Notes under the pieces: model-generated
Told to the model about the DNA's origin: nothing
Seen by the model: the letters and a program-made list of their open reading frames with translations, nothing else
Database searches by the model: none
Position numbers and translations under genes: made by a program
Source: Histoplasma ohiense
Taxonomy: Eukaryota > Ascomycota > Eurotiomycetes > Onygenales > Ajellomycetaceae
NCBI GenBank assembly: GCA_017607445.1
Contig: JAEVHH010000004.1
Location: 6,324,001-6,388,000 of the forward strand
Direction: 5' to 3'
Length of the DNA stretch: 64,000 nucleotides
In this document: positions 1 to 10,929 of the stretch, one piece after another
Numbering within the stretch: the first letter of the stretch is position 1
How the letters are laid out: every line of letters begins with the position of its first letter

Positions 1-219
1 GTATTACAGTTTGTAGACACTCAGATCTCTTCATAGAACACAGTCAATTGTATCTCAGATGCTTAGATATAACAGTTTATATAACTAACAATAAAAGCAC
101 TCAGATTCATGAGAGATCTTTTATAACAACTAGACACTCAGATCTGTAAACAACACATTTGAGTATAAAAACTGATAACAAAACACTCAGATTTTAAACA
201 CAGAAGAATCAATTCATAA
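1..219 (-). repeat. Gypsy-1 5' leader remnant
   Basis: Reverse complement of the untranslated leader that follows the 5' LTR of the complete Gypsy-1 element (4018-4320). It shares the recurrent 'gacactcag' steps and the stretch running into the LTR end at position 220. It is cut by the window edge and has lost its CpGs. No coding content. Confidence 0.75.
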
Positions 220-690
220 TGTAACAGATATACTTCAATTAACAATTTGATACTATTCTAATTTCAGATTATGAATTGATTAAGAAAAGAAAGAGAAAAG
301 AAATCAGAAAAAAAGATTGTATAAAGAGAGTTTTTATAGAGAGAAGTTCAGAGTGAAAGAATATCAGAAGCCATTTTACAGTGAAATACAGAGCAGAAGA
401 ACATTAAGAGCTATATAGAAAAATTGTTAGAAACTACATAAATATAAAGTGTGGAATAAAAGAATCATTGAGAGCTACATGAAAGAATTGTTAGAGACTA
501 TATGAGCACAAAACACAGAGCAGAAGAATGTTAAAAGCTATGCAGAAGAATTGTTAGAGACTATACAAATACAGAGCACAGAGTGAGAGAACATTGAGAG
601 TTATACAAAATCACAATGATCAGAAACAAGTGAATGCAGAAGAGGAGTTGATTGTGTAAGTTAATTACTAATAAATATTAATCTATCACA
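220..690 (-). repeat. Gypsy-1 LTR, decayed, minus orientation
   Basis: Starts TGTAACAGATAT and ends ATCTATCACA, the decayed equivalents of the Gypsy-1 LTR termini (TGTGACGGG...CCCGTTACA) read on the minus strand. About 470 bp against 597 bp in the complete element, so it carries internal deletions. With the adjoining leader at 1-219 it represents the 5' end of a minus-strand Gypsy-1 copy. Confidence 0.75.
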
Positions 691-792
691 GTTCAAGCAT
701 TCTCTTTCTCATAAATACTGTCTGATTATCATGTAATTATTGGAGTTAGAATAATCAATTCAATTTACTTATTTGATAATTGATATTCAGTA

Positions 793-2645
793 TAGGCTGG
801 CTGGTGGGACCATGAATTTCATGTTTGATTTGATTTGGTTTGGTCCCAGTCCATTTCTTGGTGTGATTTTCAGTGGAATCAGAATCAGAATGGGAGTGTA
901 AAGTGACTAGAATTATTAGAACATGAGTGAAATGAAACTAATAAATCTTGATATTTCATGTAAAGTGACTGACTATTAAAAATAAGAATATGATCTGAGA
1001 CTGACTATGATTTTGACTGAGGTTTGATCCCATTCTGATGATTATATAATACATATCTTAGATATCAATCTGATGATATGATTGGTGGAGATATCACCCC
1101 TATCTAGTGCTGTCAATCAATCCCTCACTGCTAAGCTATCGCCGCTGCCAACCTATCTATTGCTGCAAGCTATCCCTCGCTGCTAAGCTATCCCTCGCTG
1201 CTAAGCTATCGCCGCTGCCAACCTATCTATTGCTGCAAGCTATCCCTCGCTGCTAATCTATCGCTGCCAACCTATCTACCGCGGCGAATCTATCTATCAC
1301 TGCCAATTTATCTACCACTGCCAATCTATCTATCGCTGCCAATCTATTGCTGCTAATCTATCGCTGCTAATCTATCGCCGCTGCTAATCTATCCCTCGCT
1401 GCTAAGCTATCCCTCACTGCTAAGCTATCTCTCGCTGCTAAGCTATCCCTCGCTGCTAAGCTATCCCTCGCTGCTAAGCTATCCCTCACTACTAAGCTAT
1501 CTATCACTGCTAATCTATTGCTGCTAATCTATCACTGCTAATCTATCGCTGCTAATCCCTCGCTGCTAATCTATCGCTGCCAACCTATCTACCGCGGCGA
1601 ATCTATCTATCACTGCCAATTTATCTACCACTGCCAATCTATCTATCGCTGCCAATCTATTGCTGCTAATCTATCGCTGCTAATCTATCGCCGCTGCCAA
1701 TCTATCCCTCGCTGCTAAGCTATCGCCGCTGCCAACCTATCTATTGCTGCAAGCTATCCCTCGCTGCTAAGCTATCCCTCGCTGCTAAGCTATCGCCGCT
1801 GCCAACCTATCTATTGCTGCAAGCTATCCCTCACTGCTAAGCTATCCCTCGCTGCTAAGCTATCGCCGCTGCCAACCTATCTATTGCTGCAAGCTATCCC
1901 TCACTGCTAAGCTATCCCTCGCTGCTAAGCTATCGCCGCTGCCAACCTATCTATTGCTGCAAGCTATCCCTCGCTGCTAATCTATCGCTGCCAACCTATC
2001 TACCGCGGCGAATCTATCTATCACTGCCAATTTATCTACCACTGCCAATCTATCTATCGCTGCCAATCTATTGCTGCTAATCTATCGCTGCTAATCTATC
2101 GCCGCTGCTAATCTATCCCTCGCTGCTAAGCTATCCCTCACTGCTAAGCTATCTCTCGCTGCTAAGCTATCCCTCGCTGCTAAGCTATCCCTCACTACTA
2201 AGCTATCTATCACTGCTAATCTATTGCTGCTAATCTATCACTGCTAATCTATCGCTGCTAATCTATCGCTGCTATTCTATCGCTGCCAACCTATCTACCG
2301 CGGCGAATCTATCTATCACTATCATTACTAGTTCAAAATAGAACTAGAGCATAAATACACTAAACTTCTTTTGATAGGTAATGATTTTTGGTAACACTCA
2401 TAGCATCATATCATCTATATAGGGTAAATCATGGTCCCATTTGGTCCCATTTTACAAAATGGGATCAAATGGGATCAGAATCAGTAATTTATAAGAAGAA
2501 CATGATCTGAGACTAGATTTATAATATAAACAGTATAAAGTGACTAATTTAATAAACACTATATGAGATCAGAACTAAGAAATTTGATAATGAAACTGAA
2601 GAAATATTTAGTCTCAGTTCCATACATGATCACACAGTCAGTCTA
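793..2645 (-). mobile_element. hAT-like non-autonomous element, copy 1 (minisatellite-bearing)
   Basis: Begins TAGGCTGGCTGGTGGGACC and ends in the inverted A-end ...CAGTCTA. Flanks are attcagta (785-792) and attcaata (2646-2653), an 8-bp target duplication differing by one G-to-A change. Order of parts: about 300 bp of AT-rich subterminal sequence, a minisatellite (about 1110-2330), a conserved block with CTAGTTC..GAACTAG, a TGGTCCCAT inverted repeat (about 2430-2475), and the A-end. There is no transposase ORF. The 8-bp duplication and TAG-type short inverted ends fit the hAT superfamily (inference). It is the longest copy here because its minisatellite is expanded. Confidence 0.85.
1110..2330. 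repeat. Minisatellite inside hAT-like copy 1
   Basis: Tandem 14-18 bp units such as CTATCCCTCGCTGCTAAG and CTATCGCTGCTAAT, interrupted by a recurring CTACCGCGGCGAATC block. Blocks of about 230-260 bp recur (for example the stretches leading into the CCGCGG blocks near 1280, 1590 and 2000), giving a higher-order repeat. CpGs are kept here although the flanks are almost CpG-free. Confidence 0.9.
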
Positions 2646-3039
2646 ATTCAATATTTGAGTCAATATTCAGACTTTATTCAGTTCTGATAGAATATTATTA
2701 TATACAATGTAATCAGATTTTGTTCTTGAAGTTCTATCTTTATTTCCTTCTATTCTCTTTCTTTTGTACTGACATCAAGCATAAGTTTGAGTGAATGACA
2801 GAGAAATTCAATGATGATTCAGATCTGAATTTAATTGAATGAAAGATAGTGAATTTGAAAACTCAAAGAGTTGATGATAGAGCTGCTGATAAAATTGAAG
2901 ATGAGAAAGAATAGTAGTGCCTCTTATATCAACAAATCAGATTATATAAAATTTAATATGAGAAATTATTGATTGATACTTCTGAACTAACAGCTTAGTT
3001 ATTACACTAATTGTATTATGCTAATTATATCTGGCAGTC
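2646..3039. other. Unassigned degraded repeat sequence
   Basis: CpG-free AT-rich sequence between hAT-like copy 1 and a Gypsy-1 leader fragment. A short plus-strand reading from about 2795 has gag-like acidic and basic composition, but it breaks after about 15 codons and has no diagnostic motif. I assign no family. Confidence 0.4.
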
Positions 3040-3318
3040 AGATAAGAGGATAGACATTCAGTTCTCTTGCAGATATTATTTACAGTGTTGCAGTATTAAA
3101 CTTATCAACTTCTTTGTGAATGCTATTCACAGTGTTACAATTTGTAGACATTTAAGTCTCTTTGTAAAATATAGTTGATTGTATCTTGAATACTTAAACA
3201 CAATGATCTATATAACTAATGATAGAGACATTCAGATTTATGAGAAATCTCTTGTAATAACTAGACACTCAGATCTATAAACAATATACTTAGATATAAA
3301 AATTAATAACAAAACACA
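3040..3318 (-). repeat. Gypsy-1-like leader fragment
   Basis: Reverse complement matches the leader of the complete Gypsy-1 (about 4060-4360), including 'gtgaatgctattcacag' and the repeated 'gacactcag' motifs. It stops abruptly at 3318 against a CpG-rich segment. Confidence 0.65.
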
Positions 3319-3420
3319 AGCCGCAATCGCTCGCTTGCGCTCGCTTATCCAGCTTGAAAACGCGCCGTTTAATCCCTCAGGCGAACATAATGAGATATTC
3401 AACAGCCACACATAACTCAT
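3319..3420. other. CpG-rich islet at the Gypsy-1 insertion point
   Basis: About 100 bp with at least nine CpGs in its first 75 bases, including the near-duplicate GCTCGCTTGCGCTCGCTT. It lies between repeats with almost none. The last five bases (CTCAT) are the left target duplication of the Gypsy-1 element starting at 3421. It may be surviving host sequence or an unmutated element end. Confidence 0.7.
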
Positions 3421-4017
3421 TGTGACGGGTTAGCACCTGTTAGTAATTAACTTACGCAACCAACTCCCCTCCTGCACCCGCTCGTTCCTGGCTGTTGTGA
3501 TCTTGTGTAATCCTTGATGTTCTTCCACTCCATGCTCCACACTTGTGTAGTTTCTAACAATTCTTCTGTGTAGCTCTTAACATTCTTCCACTCCATGCTC
3601 TGTGCTTGTATAGTCTCTAATGATTCTTCTGCATAGCTTCTTACATTTCTCTGCTCTGTGTTCCACACTCATATAGTCTCTAACAATTCTTCTGTGTAGC
3701 TTCTTACATTCTTCCACTCTGTGTTCTGCACTCATATAGTCTCTAATGATTCTTTCATGTAGCTTTCAATGATTTCTCTGTCCCATGTTCCACACTTGTG
3801 TAACTTCTAATGATTCTTATGTGTATCTCTTAATGTTCTTCTGCTCTGCACTTCACTGTGGAGTGGCTTCTGATATTCTTCTGCTCTGAACTTTCCTCTA
3901 TAAGAATTCTCTTTGTACAATCTTTTCTTCTGATTTCTTTTCTCTTTCTTTCCTTAATCAATTTGTAATCTGTAATTAGAATAGTATCAAATTGTTAATT
4001 GAAGTATGTCTGTTACA
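3421..4017 (+). repeat. Gypsy-1 5' LTR
   Basis: TGTGACGGGTTAGCACC...GTATGTCTGTTACA. The first 80 bp keep CpG and CpC sites that the 3' LTR has lost; the remainder is decayed. Same length as the 3' LTR (597 bp). Confidence 0.9.
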
Positions 4018-4400
4018 TTATGAATTGATTCTTCTGTGTTTTAGATCTGAGTGTCTCATTATTAGTTCTTATGTCTGAGTGTGTTGTTTAAGGCCTGAGT
4101 GTCTTGTTATCAGTTCTTACATCTGAGTGTGTCACTTACAGGCCTGAGTGTCTAGTTGTTACAAGAGATCTCTCATGAACTTGAGTGTTCTTATTGTTAG
4201 TTATATAGACTGTCATGTCTAAGTGTCTGAAACACAATCAACTGTGTTCTACAAGGCCTGAGTGTCTATGAACTGTAATGCTGTGAATAGCATTCATGAA
4301 GAAGCTTGACTAAGCTTAGCACTGCAACACTGCAAATAATGCCTGTGAGAAGACTGAGTATCTACAAATATTTCTTTTCTTTTTTTTATATTATTATTAC
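4018..4400 (+). other. Gypsy-1 untranslated leader
   Basis: Non-coding stretch between LTR and gag with several 'gacactcag/ctgagtgtc'-type repeats, ending in a T-rich run before the gag ATG. No tRNA-complementary primer site is recognisable immediately after the LTR, so the priming mode cannot be told. Confidence 0.6.
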
Positions 4401-5430
4401 ATGTTCTTAGACATTGAAATGAACTACAAACAATTCTACAAACACCCACTGCACCCAAACACAGCAGACAATAACTTAGACCTACAAAGCATCCTTCAGC
4501 AGCAGACACTACAGATGACTGAATTACAACAACAACTTGCTGAGATGAGCACTTCCACATTCACTGTTCCTTCTACACCCACACCTCATGAAAAGTCTCT
4601 AAGAGAGAAGCTCTCAATCCTCAACAAATATAAGAGAGACCTAGTGCTCTACCTTGTATGGAAGTCAAAAGTGAACACTAAATTGGACATCAATGAACAA
4701 GCAATAGACTTGCTATTCAATCAAGCATGGTATATCCATAGCAGATTGAATGATGATGTGTTAGCAAAATTTCAATTCTGAATGAGTCATTGTCAGAACT
4801 ATCAGTGTATATCAGAGCTAGTCTTCTGACAACTCAACTCTCTCTTTCTCAATTCTATGCTTCAAGTCAAGACATTAGACTGGCTTAATCAAACTTATCA
4901 GATGAATGTTGTGTTGGTAATTTATCTTTCTGAATTCAATCACAAGCTTCTAGAAGCAGATGAGCAAGACTGAAACAACACTATCAAAATCAATATATTG
5001 TTCAAGAACTTGAACTTTCAATTGCATAACTGAAGTATAGAGTGTTCAAAGCTTTCAATATACAGTGAATTCTGTGCTGATCTTCATCTGTTGAACAACA
5101 ATCTGTCTCAGTTTCATGCACTTCAAAACTACAGAGAATTCTGCTGAATAAATACATACACTTCAAACCACTCTGCAGCACCCCCCATCTCTGAATCAGA
5201 ATCAATGAACTGAGTTCCACACATAAACACAAGTCATCTGAGAGTCTTCAATGTCTCAGAGAAGAATGCCATCAATCAAATCATCAGAAGAGTCTGCATA
5301 CACTGTGACAAGTCAGAACACTTCACAAATCAATGTTTGAATATAATTGCTCTGAGTAAATTCTTCATGTGTGTGAATGCTGTGTTGTCTGTGAACAGGC
5401 AAGAACAGAGAAAAGATGAGCTCTTGCTCT
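4401..5430 (+). pseudogene. gag: Gypsy-1 gag, degraded
   Basis: An open stretch from ATG 4401 to 4781 (126 codons) has a Gln-rich coiled region followed by a basic, Leu-rich segment typical of retroelement capsid. Further on, after frame breaks, 5295-5336 encodes CIHCDKSEHFTNQC, a perfect C-X2-C-X4-H-X4-C zinc knuckle of nucleocapsid. Capsid and nucleocapsid would package the element RNA. Many TGA and frameshift breaks lie between the two parts, so this is a pseudogene. The equivalent knuckle of copy 2 is at 59508-59549. Confidence 0.75.
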
Positions 5431-5503
5431 AAAACACAGATGAGAGCTCAAGGAGCAGAAAGCTAGCTGAAGATTCAAGCAGAAGATACAAATAAATGCA
5501 ATC

Positions 5504-5785
5504 ATGATCTCTGTCATTGTAAATAGTTTAGTCAATGTACAAGCAATGATAGACAGTGATTTTCTTCATTACACTCTTATAGACACTCAGCTGATTGAGA
5601 AGCATAAGCTTCAGTGTATTCTCTTTCTCAAACTGTGTAAGCTTAGTGAATTTGATGATCTCAGAGAATCAGCCTTCTACAACATGATAAGATTTAACAT
5701 CAATGTAGAAGGACATGAGAAAAAGAATGTATATGCATATGAAATACAAGACCTTGAGTACAATCTAATACTCAGTCTATCATAA
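5504..5785 (+). pseudogene. Gypsy-1 aspartic protease, catalytic triad mutated
   Basis: The 93-codon open stretch has the retropepsin pattern: a hydrophobic strand then D-S-D (5552-5560) where the family has D-S/T-G, followed by FLHYTLI. The Gly position reads GAT, one G-to-A change from GGT. The second Gypsy-1 copy (59702-59995) shows the same D-S-D, so the change may predate the copies or have recurred. It would cleave the Gag-Pol precursor if intact. Confidence 0.7.
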
Positions 5786-5806
5786 CTCACAGAATTTGGA
5801 ATCTTA

Positions 5807-6840
5807 TTGAACACACACAACTGCTGTTTTATTTTCTCAGAAGATGACTGTGTTTATGAGAAGGATGTTGATAGAACTGCTGATCTCATTCAGATATCAG
5901 TGAAAGTGTACAAACTACTAATCTGTCAAACACATGAGAAGAAGAATGTTCAAGTGTTCACTGCTAGCATGATGAATATCAAAAAAGTGTTAGAAAAGTT
6001 AGAACTCAAAGATCTCAAGAAATCATGCAAGAAACTATCTGAATTGTATAAAGACTTTGCAGACATATTCAATGAGAAAGAAGCTGAAAAGCTTCTCTCT
6101 CACTGAGAACTCAGTATAGATCATACAATTGAGCTCATCAAGAAAGACAGTAAGAATCTGCAATCACTCTGAGATTCTCTCTACAGCATATCACATGATG
6201 AGCTTCTCATTCTACAAAAAACACTCAATGAATTACTGAACAAAGACTTCATTCATATTAGCAACTCACTCACTGCAGCACTTATACTGTTTGTGAAAAA
6301 ATCAGAAGAAGACTTACAATTCTGCATTGACTACTGAGAACTCAACAAGATTACATGAAAGAACTGATACTCTCTTCCACTCATCAATGAAACACTTGAA
6401 TGAATAGAAAAAGCAAAATGATTTATGAAGCTTGACATCTCTGCAGCCTTCTATAAGATAAGAATTAATGAAGGTGACAAATGACTAACTGCTTTTTGTA
6501 CATGTTACAGATTATATGAATGGACAGTGACTCTCTTTGAATTAGTGAACATCTCAAGTATGTTCCAGAAATATATTAACTGAGCTCTACAAGATCTGCT
6601 TGATGAGATCACCTCAGCATACATGAATGATATTCTGATCTTCATCAATGAACTGCTCACTGAGCACTGCAAACATGTACAACAAATGCTTGACTGTCTA
6701 TGTAAAGCTGGACTGCAAGTGAACATTGACAAATGTGACTTTGAGATCAAGTCTACAACCTATCTAGGATTCATCATTGAAGCTGAAAAAGACATATGCA
6801 TGGATTCTAAGAAGATGGAAGCAATCCTCAACTGAGAGGC
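5807..6840 (+). pseudogene. Gypsy-1 reverse transcriptase
   Basis: A linker (5807-6106, with FADIFNEKEAEKL) leads into RT. Recognisable blocks: VKKSEEDLQFCIDY (about 6293-6334), the FMKLDISAAFYKIRI palm segment (about 6421-6465) and the polymerase box, which reads Y-M-N-D at 6620-6631 where the family has [YF]-x-D-D. The TTYLGFIIE block follows at about 6757-6785. In-frame stops are TGA, as expected from TGG tryptophan codons. The first catalytic Asp of the box is Asn here, so the domain is inactive even without the stops. Confidence 0.8.
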
Positions 6841-7029
6841 ATCAGTCTTGATAAAAGAGACTAGAAGCTTTCTAGAATTCATCAACTTCTACTGAAGATT
6901 CATCAAAGACTTCTCTGATATCATACAACCACTGATGAATCTGACCTGAAAAGACACTGTATTTCAATGAACTGACAAAGCAGATGCAGCATTCAAAAAG
7001 CTGAAGTGTATATTCACAAATACTTCAAT

Positions 7030-7430
7030 ACTGCAATCATTCAATTAAGATAAGCATATGATTCTTGAAACAGACATCTTGGGTTATATAGTAGATGAGG
7101 CACTAATGCAATATAATAATGAAGATGTTCTACAACTCTGTGTCTTCATCTCAAAAAAGATGTCATCTGCTGAATGCAACTACAAGATCTATGACAAAAA
7201 GCTTCTAGTGATCATATAATGCTTTGAAAAATGAGAGTCTAAACTTATGAGTGTTGAGAAGTTTGAGATTGTTACTGATCATAAGAACTTAGAATACTTC
7301 ACAACTACTTGTAAACTCACTGAGAGACATATGCATTGATCATTGTTTCTTAGCTGTTTTTCATTCACAATTCATTATTGATCTGGAGTAGAGAATACTC
7401 TTGCAGATACTCTGTTCTGCTGAGAACAAG
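7030..7430 (+). pseudogene. Gypsy-1 RNase H
   Basis: Shows L-E-T-D (about 7066) in the first catalytic strand, then a DEALMQY-type stretch, KKLLVII and TDHKNLEYFTT (about 7275-7310), the hallmark segments of Ty3/Gypsy RNase H (RT_RNaseH_2 class). It would degrade the RNA strand during reverse transcription. Broken by TGA codons. Confidence 0.7.
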
Positions 7431-7479
7431 ATATGTCATCTGATGATCTAGATAACAGATGGAAACACTGAGAGCATCA

Positions 7480-8600
7480 GTTAATCAACCCCACAATTAT
7501 AGAAAGTTCTACACAATCAAATGAACTCTGCATACATATCAATCAGTTTCAAGCTCAAGAATCCTTGCTCAAAGAACAATGAAGACTAGCAGCAGAAGCA
7601 GATGAATTCTGACAGCAAGTCACTGAAACTGTACAAAGTAAAGCATCTTGATTCTCTGCAGATGTATACTCAAGAACAGATATCTCAGCATATTCAATTG
7701 ATGATAACAACTGCTTACACTTTTGAGATAGATGATGGATCCCCAATTCAGAATCTCTATGAACATGAATCATGCAAGAAATTCATGACTCACTGATGAT
7801 CAGACATTCAGAATGTAAAATCATGTACAACATTGTCATCTGAGAATTCTACTGATCAGATATATCAAAAGATATACATCAGTTTGTACACAACTGTGAT
7901 CACTGCAGCTCAGTGATGATATAGTGTGAATACTGAAAAGAAATACTGAAGTCTCTATCTATTCTCAACTGAACTTGGTGTGATATAGCTATCAATTTTA
8001 CAGTTTTCTTATCTGAAAGCAGAGATTCTACAAACATTCTAGTCATTGTCAACTGACTCAGCAAGAGTGTAATACTACAGCTCTGTGACAAAATGAATGC
8101 TGAAGTAGTTGCAGATGTCTTCATCAGAAGCTCATTTTATTGTATACACAGTCTGTCTTCATTCATTGTGTCAGATAGAGATAGTCAATTTGTCAGTGCA
8201 CTCTGAGTCTGCATATGTCAATTATTAAAAATCAAACAAAAGTTATCAACAGTGTATCACTCAGAGACAGATGAAGCTACTGAGAGAATAATACAAATGA
8301 TAAAGAACATCCTCTGTAAGTTCTGCAATTACACACAAGACAACTGAAGCAATCTGCTGTCATATGCTGAGATTGTGATTAACAGTTGAGATTCTGCTAT
8401 GACAGATGTAAGCTCATTCTTTCTTCTATATGAATACAACTTAGAGATTCTGAACTTTTCTGAGACTCTCTGAGAAACCACACACACTTGCAGTCTCATA
8501 CAGACAGCAGAAAACATTGTGAGCAAGCTGAAGAAAGTCTGTGAATGAACAGAAACTTCAATGATCAGTGTTTAGTAAGATTATGAGAATCAAATGAACA
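7480..8600 (+). pseudogene. Gypsy-1 integrase
   Basis: The N-terminal part (about 7800-7915) carries a decayed zinc-binding domain ending HNCDHC (HHCC type). The core shows LVIVN, VVADVFIRS, then SDRDSQF (about 8169-8189, second catalytic Asp) and the TVYH..TD.ATER block with the catalytic Glu (about 8250-8290). In-frame stops are mostly TGA. The minus-strand Gypsy-1 copy has an open core fragment at 43630-43827 with the same motifs, which supports the reading. Confidence 0.75.
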
Positions 8601-8859
8601 TCAGAAGAAGTTCTGTGATCTGATATTATATAGAAGACAAAGTCTGACTGAATCTCAAGAACATAAGAACAGACCACTTCTTGTGTACACTAGATTATCA
8701 TCACATCAAATATACAGTGAAGAAAGTGCTAGACACACACAATTATCAACTCAACACTCTGTCTGACATTCACAACATCTTTCATACAAACCTGCTCCAA
8801 TCCACAGCTGAGGATCCATTCCTCTCACAGAGAATCTCTGCTTGACAGCCATCCATCAT

Positions 8860-9030
8860 TGTAGAAGAAAACAACAAACTCAAGTGGGAAATTGAAGCAA
8901 TTCTTGATAATAGAATCAATCACCATCACTGTGAATACCTTATCAAATGAGTAGAATACAATCATTCAATCTGGAAATCTATATCTGTCTTGAAGAACAC
9001 CACCACTCTTGACATCTATGAGTCCTCACT
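8860..9030 (+). pseudogene. Gypsy-1 C-terminal chromodomain
   Basis: Reads EIEAILDNRINHHHCEYLIK, then stop (TGA for Trp), VEYNHSIWKS: the E-x-I-L..R....Y.VKW.GY....W pattern of a chromodomain, placed directly before the polypurine tract. Chromodomains steer chromovirus integration to heterochromatin. Copies are visible in the other Gypsy-1 copies (reverse complement of about 42785-42960; plus strand about 63090-63250). Confidence 0.75.
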
Positions 9031-9036
9031 CACTCT

Positions 9037-9051
9037 GATAGAGGGGGATAA
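9037..9051 (+). other. Gypsy-1 polypurine tract
   Basis: GATAGAGGGGGATAA directly upstream of the 3' LTR: the plus-strand primer site of LTR retrotransposons. Confidence 0.8.
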
Positions 9052-9648
9052 TGTGATGGGTTAGTATCTGTTAGTAATTAACTTATGCAATCAACTTCTC
9101 TTCTGCATCTGCTTGTTTCTAACTGTTGTGATTTTGTATAATTCTTGATGTTCTTCTGCTCTGTGCTCTGCATTTGTATAGTTTCTAACAATTCTTCTGT
9201 GTAGCTTTTAATGTTCTTCTGCTCTGTGCTTTGCACTTATATAGTCTCTAACAATTCTTCTGTGTAGCTTTTTATATTCCCTCACTCTGTGTTCTGCATT
9301 CATGTAGTCTCTAACAATTCTTCTGTGTAGCTTCTTACATTTTTCTGCTCTGTGTTCCACATTCATATAGTCTTTAACAATTCTTCTGCATAGCTCTCAA
9401 TGATTTCTCTGCCTCATATTCTGCACTTGTGTAACTTCTAACAATTCTTATACATATCTCTTAATGTTCTTCCACTCTGTGCTTCACTGTGGAGTGGCTT
9501 CTGATATTCTTCCACTCTGAACTTTTCTCTATAAGAACTCTCTTTGTACAACCTTTTCTTCTGATTTCTTTTCTCTTTCTTTCCTTAATCAATTTGTAAT
9601 CTGTAATTAGAATAGTATCAAATCGTTAATCGAAGTACGCCCGTTACA
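9052..9648 (+). repeat. Gypsy-1 3' LTR
   Basis: TGTGATGGGTTAG...GTACGCCCGTTACA, 597 bp. It differs from the 5' LTR almost only by transitions. At several shared sites one LTR has CA and the other TG (for example ccactcc at about 3523 against tgctctg), the two products of an ancestral CpG. Confidence 0.9.
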
Positions 9649-9653
9649 CTCAT

Positions 9654-10929
9654 ATATGTGAATTTCATGTAATCTACAGCTGTCAATAGAGAACAATCAC
9701 AGAGATGAAAAAGATGAATAACTTTATAGTAGTGTTGTAGAGTTAATGTAGAAGTGCTAAATGAGATGTAATTAAATATCAGATAGTTTATATAGAGAAT
9801 ATAATAATAACAATTAAATAGCAAACATCTGAAATACAATGATTTACATCTATCAATTCTCAAAACATCTGTAATACAATCACAGCAGTCAAAATGACTG
9901 AATATAAATAGAGAATCATTAAAAAATAAAACAAAACAGTTCAGAAATAATGAAATTACAGTTAACAATAATATAAAACAAATTCAGCAAACTCAGCAGA
10001 TTCTGAAAATTTAATAATTTATATTATTCATCAATTCACTCTTACTTCATCTTTAATAGTTTATCAATTTATTTGTATTCAATTTTCAACAGTCTCAGTA
10101 ATTTATCAGCTCATCTACACTCATTCTTCAATAGTTATATCAACAGTTCATCAATGTATAAATATCAGAATATAAACTATAACTATTAATTGAATAAATC
10201 ATCAGAAATAATAACAGAGTTATTGCACAGCTATAAAAAATGAAATTCAAAAGAGATATAATACTATATCAGAAGAATTTTGAATCTCAGTTAAAAAAAA
10301 TAATAAATATAGAATCAGCATTTATTTATAACTATAATATCAAAATTAATTTATTATACAGTTTATATAAAAAAAGTTATAATCTATTTATTGAATATAT
10401 TGTAATCTCTGATATATTGAAGAAGATCTATATGAATTGTTATTATAATTCACTAAACAAACACTGTAATTTACAGTCTGATAAGTAATGAATTGTCTCT
10501 ATTACATATAAATACATTAGTAAAAGATATATGCAAAACATATATACTGATATGAAAATAATAGAAAATAAGTAGTTTATTATTTTTATCAATATAATTA
10601 CTGCTGACTCTGCAGCTGCAGAGAAGAATGAGAAAAATATAAGAAATAGATTATAGAAATAATTATAAAAATAATATAAAGTATATATAAAAAATATTAA
10701 AAAGATAGTAATCTCTGTTATTTAAAATTAATCACTGATTTTCTATAATCTATAAATATCAGTGAGTGTTATATAGATAATATTGTTATTATATTATATT
10801 TATTATAATTGATTTTGATATTGTAATGCATTTGTTTATTATTTCTTTATTATATATTATTTTTGTTTATTTTTATCTCTTTTCATTATACTCTTGCTAC
10901 TGCTATTTTTATATGTATATATATATATC
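9654..10929 (+). other. Degraded AT-rich tract, unidentified coding remnant
   Basis: Plus-strand readings around 9760-9990 and the 82-codon open stretch at 10240-10488 (Lys/Asn/Tyr-rich) look like worn protein-coding sequence, but I recognise no domain. It is the flank into which Gypsy-1 (left) and the solo LTR at 10930 (right) inserted. No CpG-rich or structured site seen. Confidence 0.35.

Larger units (their letters stand above)
3421..9648 (+). mobile_element. Complete Gypsy-1 chromovirus with 5-bp target duplication
   Basis: Two 597-bp LTRs (3421-4017 and 9052-9648) enclose gag, protease, RT, RNase H, integrase and chromodomain in Ty3/Gypsy order. A CTCAT duplication flanks it at 3416-3420 and 9649-9653. 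A purine-rich tract (GATAGAGGGGGATAA, 9037-9051) abuts the 3' LTR. Coding regions are broken by many in-frame TGA codons, so the copy is dead. Related copies in the window: minus strand 42336-45198, and plus strand 49432-49830 continued at 59265-63654. Confidence 0.9.

Noticed and set aside
1110..2330. CRISPR array
   Set aside because: Units are contiguous 14-18 bp tandem repeats without unique spacers, inside a eukaryotic transposon.
3421..9648. Textbook CpA-directed RIP as the only mutation process
   Set aside because: CpA and TpG words are abundant and stops are mostly TGA; some CpA changes exist but do not dominate.
9618..9968. 116-codon minus-strand ORF rich in Cys, Leu and Tyr
   Set aside because: It overlaps the Gypsy-1 LTR end and the complement of a Gln/Asn-rich decayed reading; no domain.
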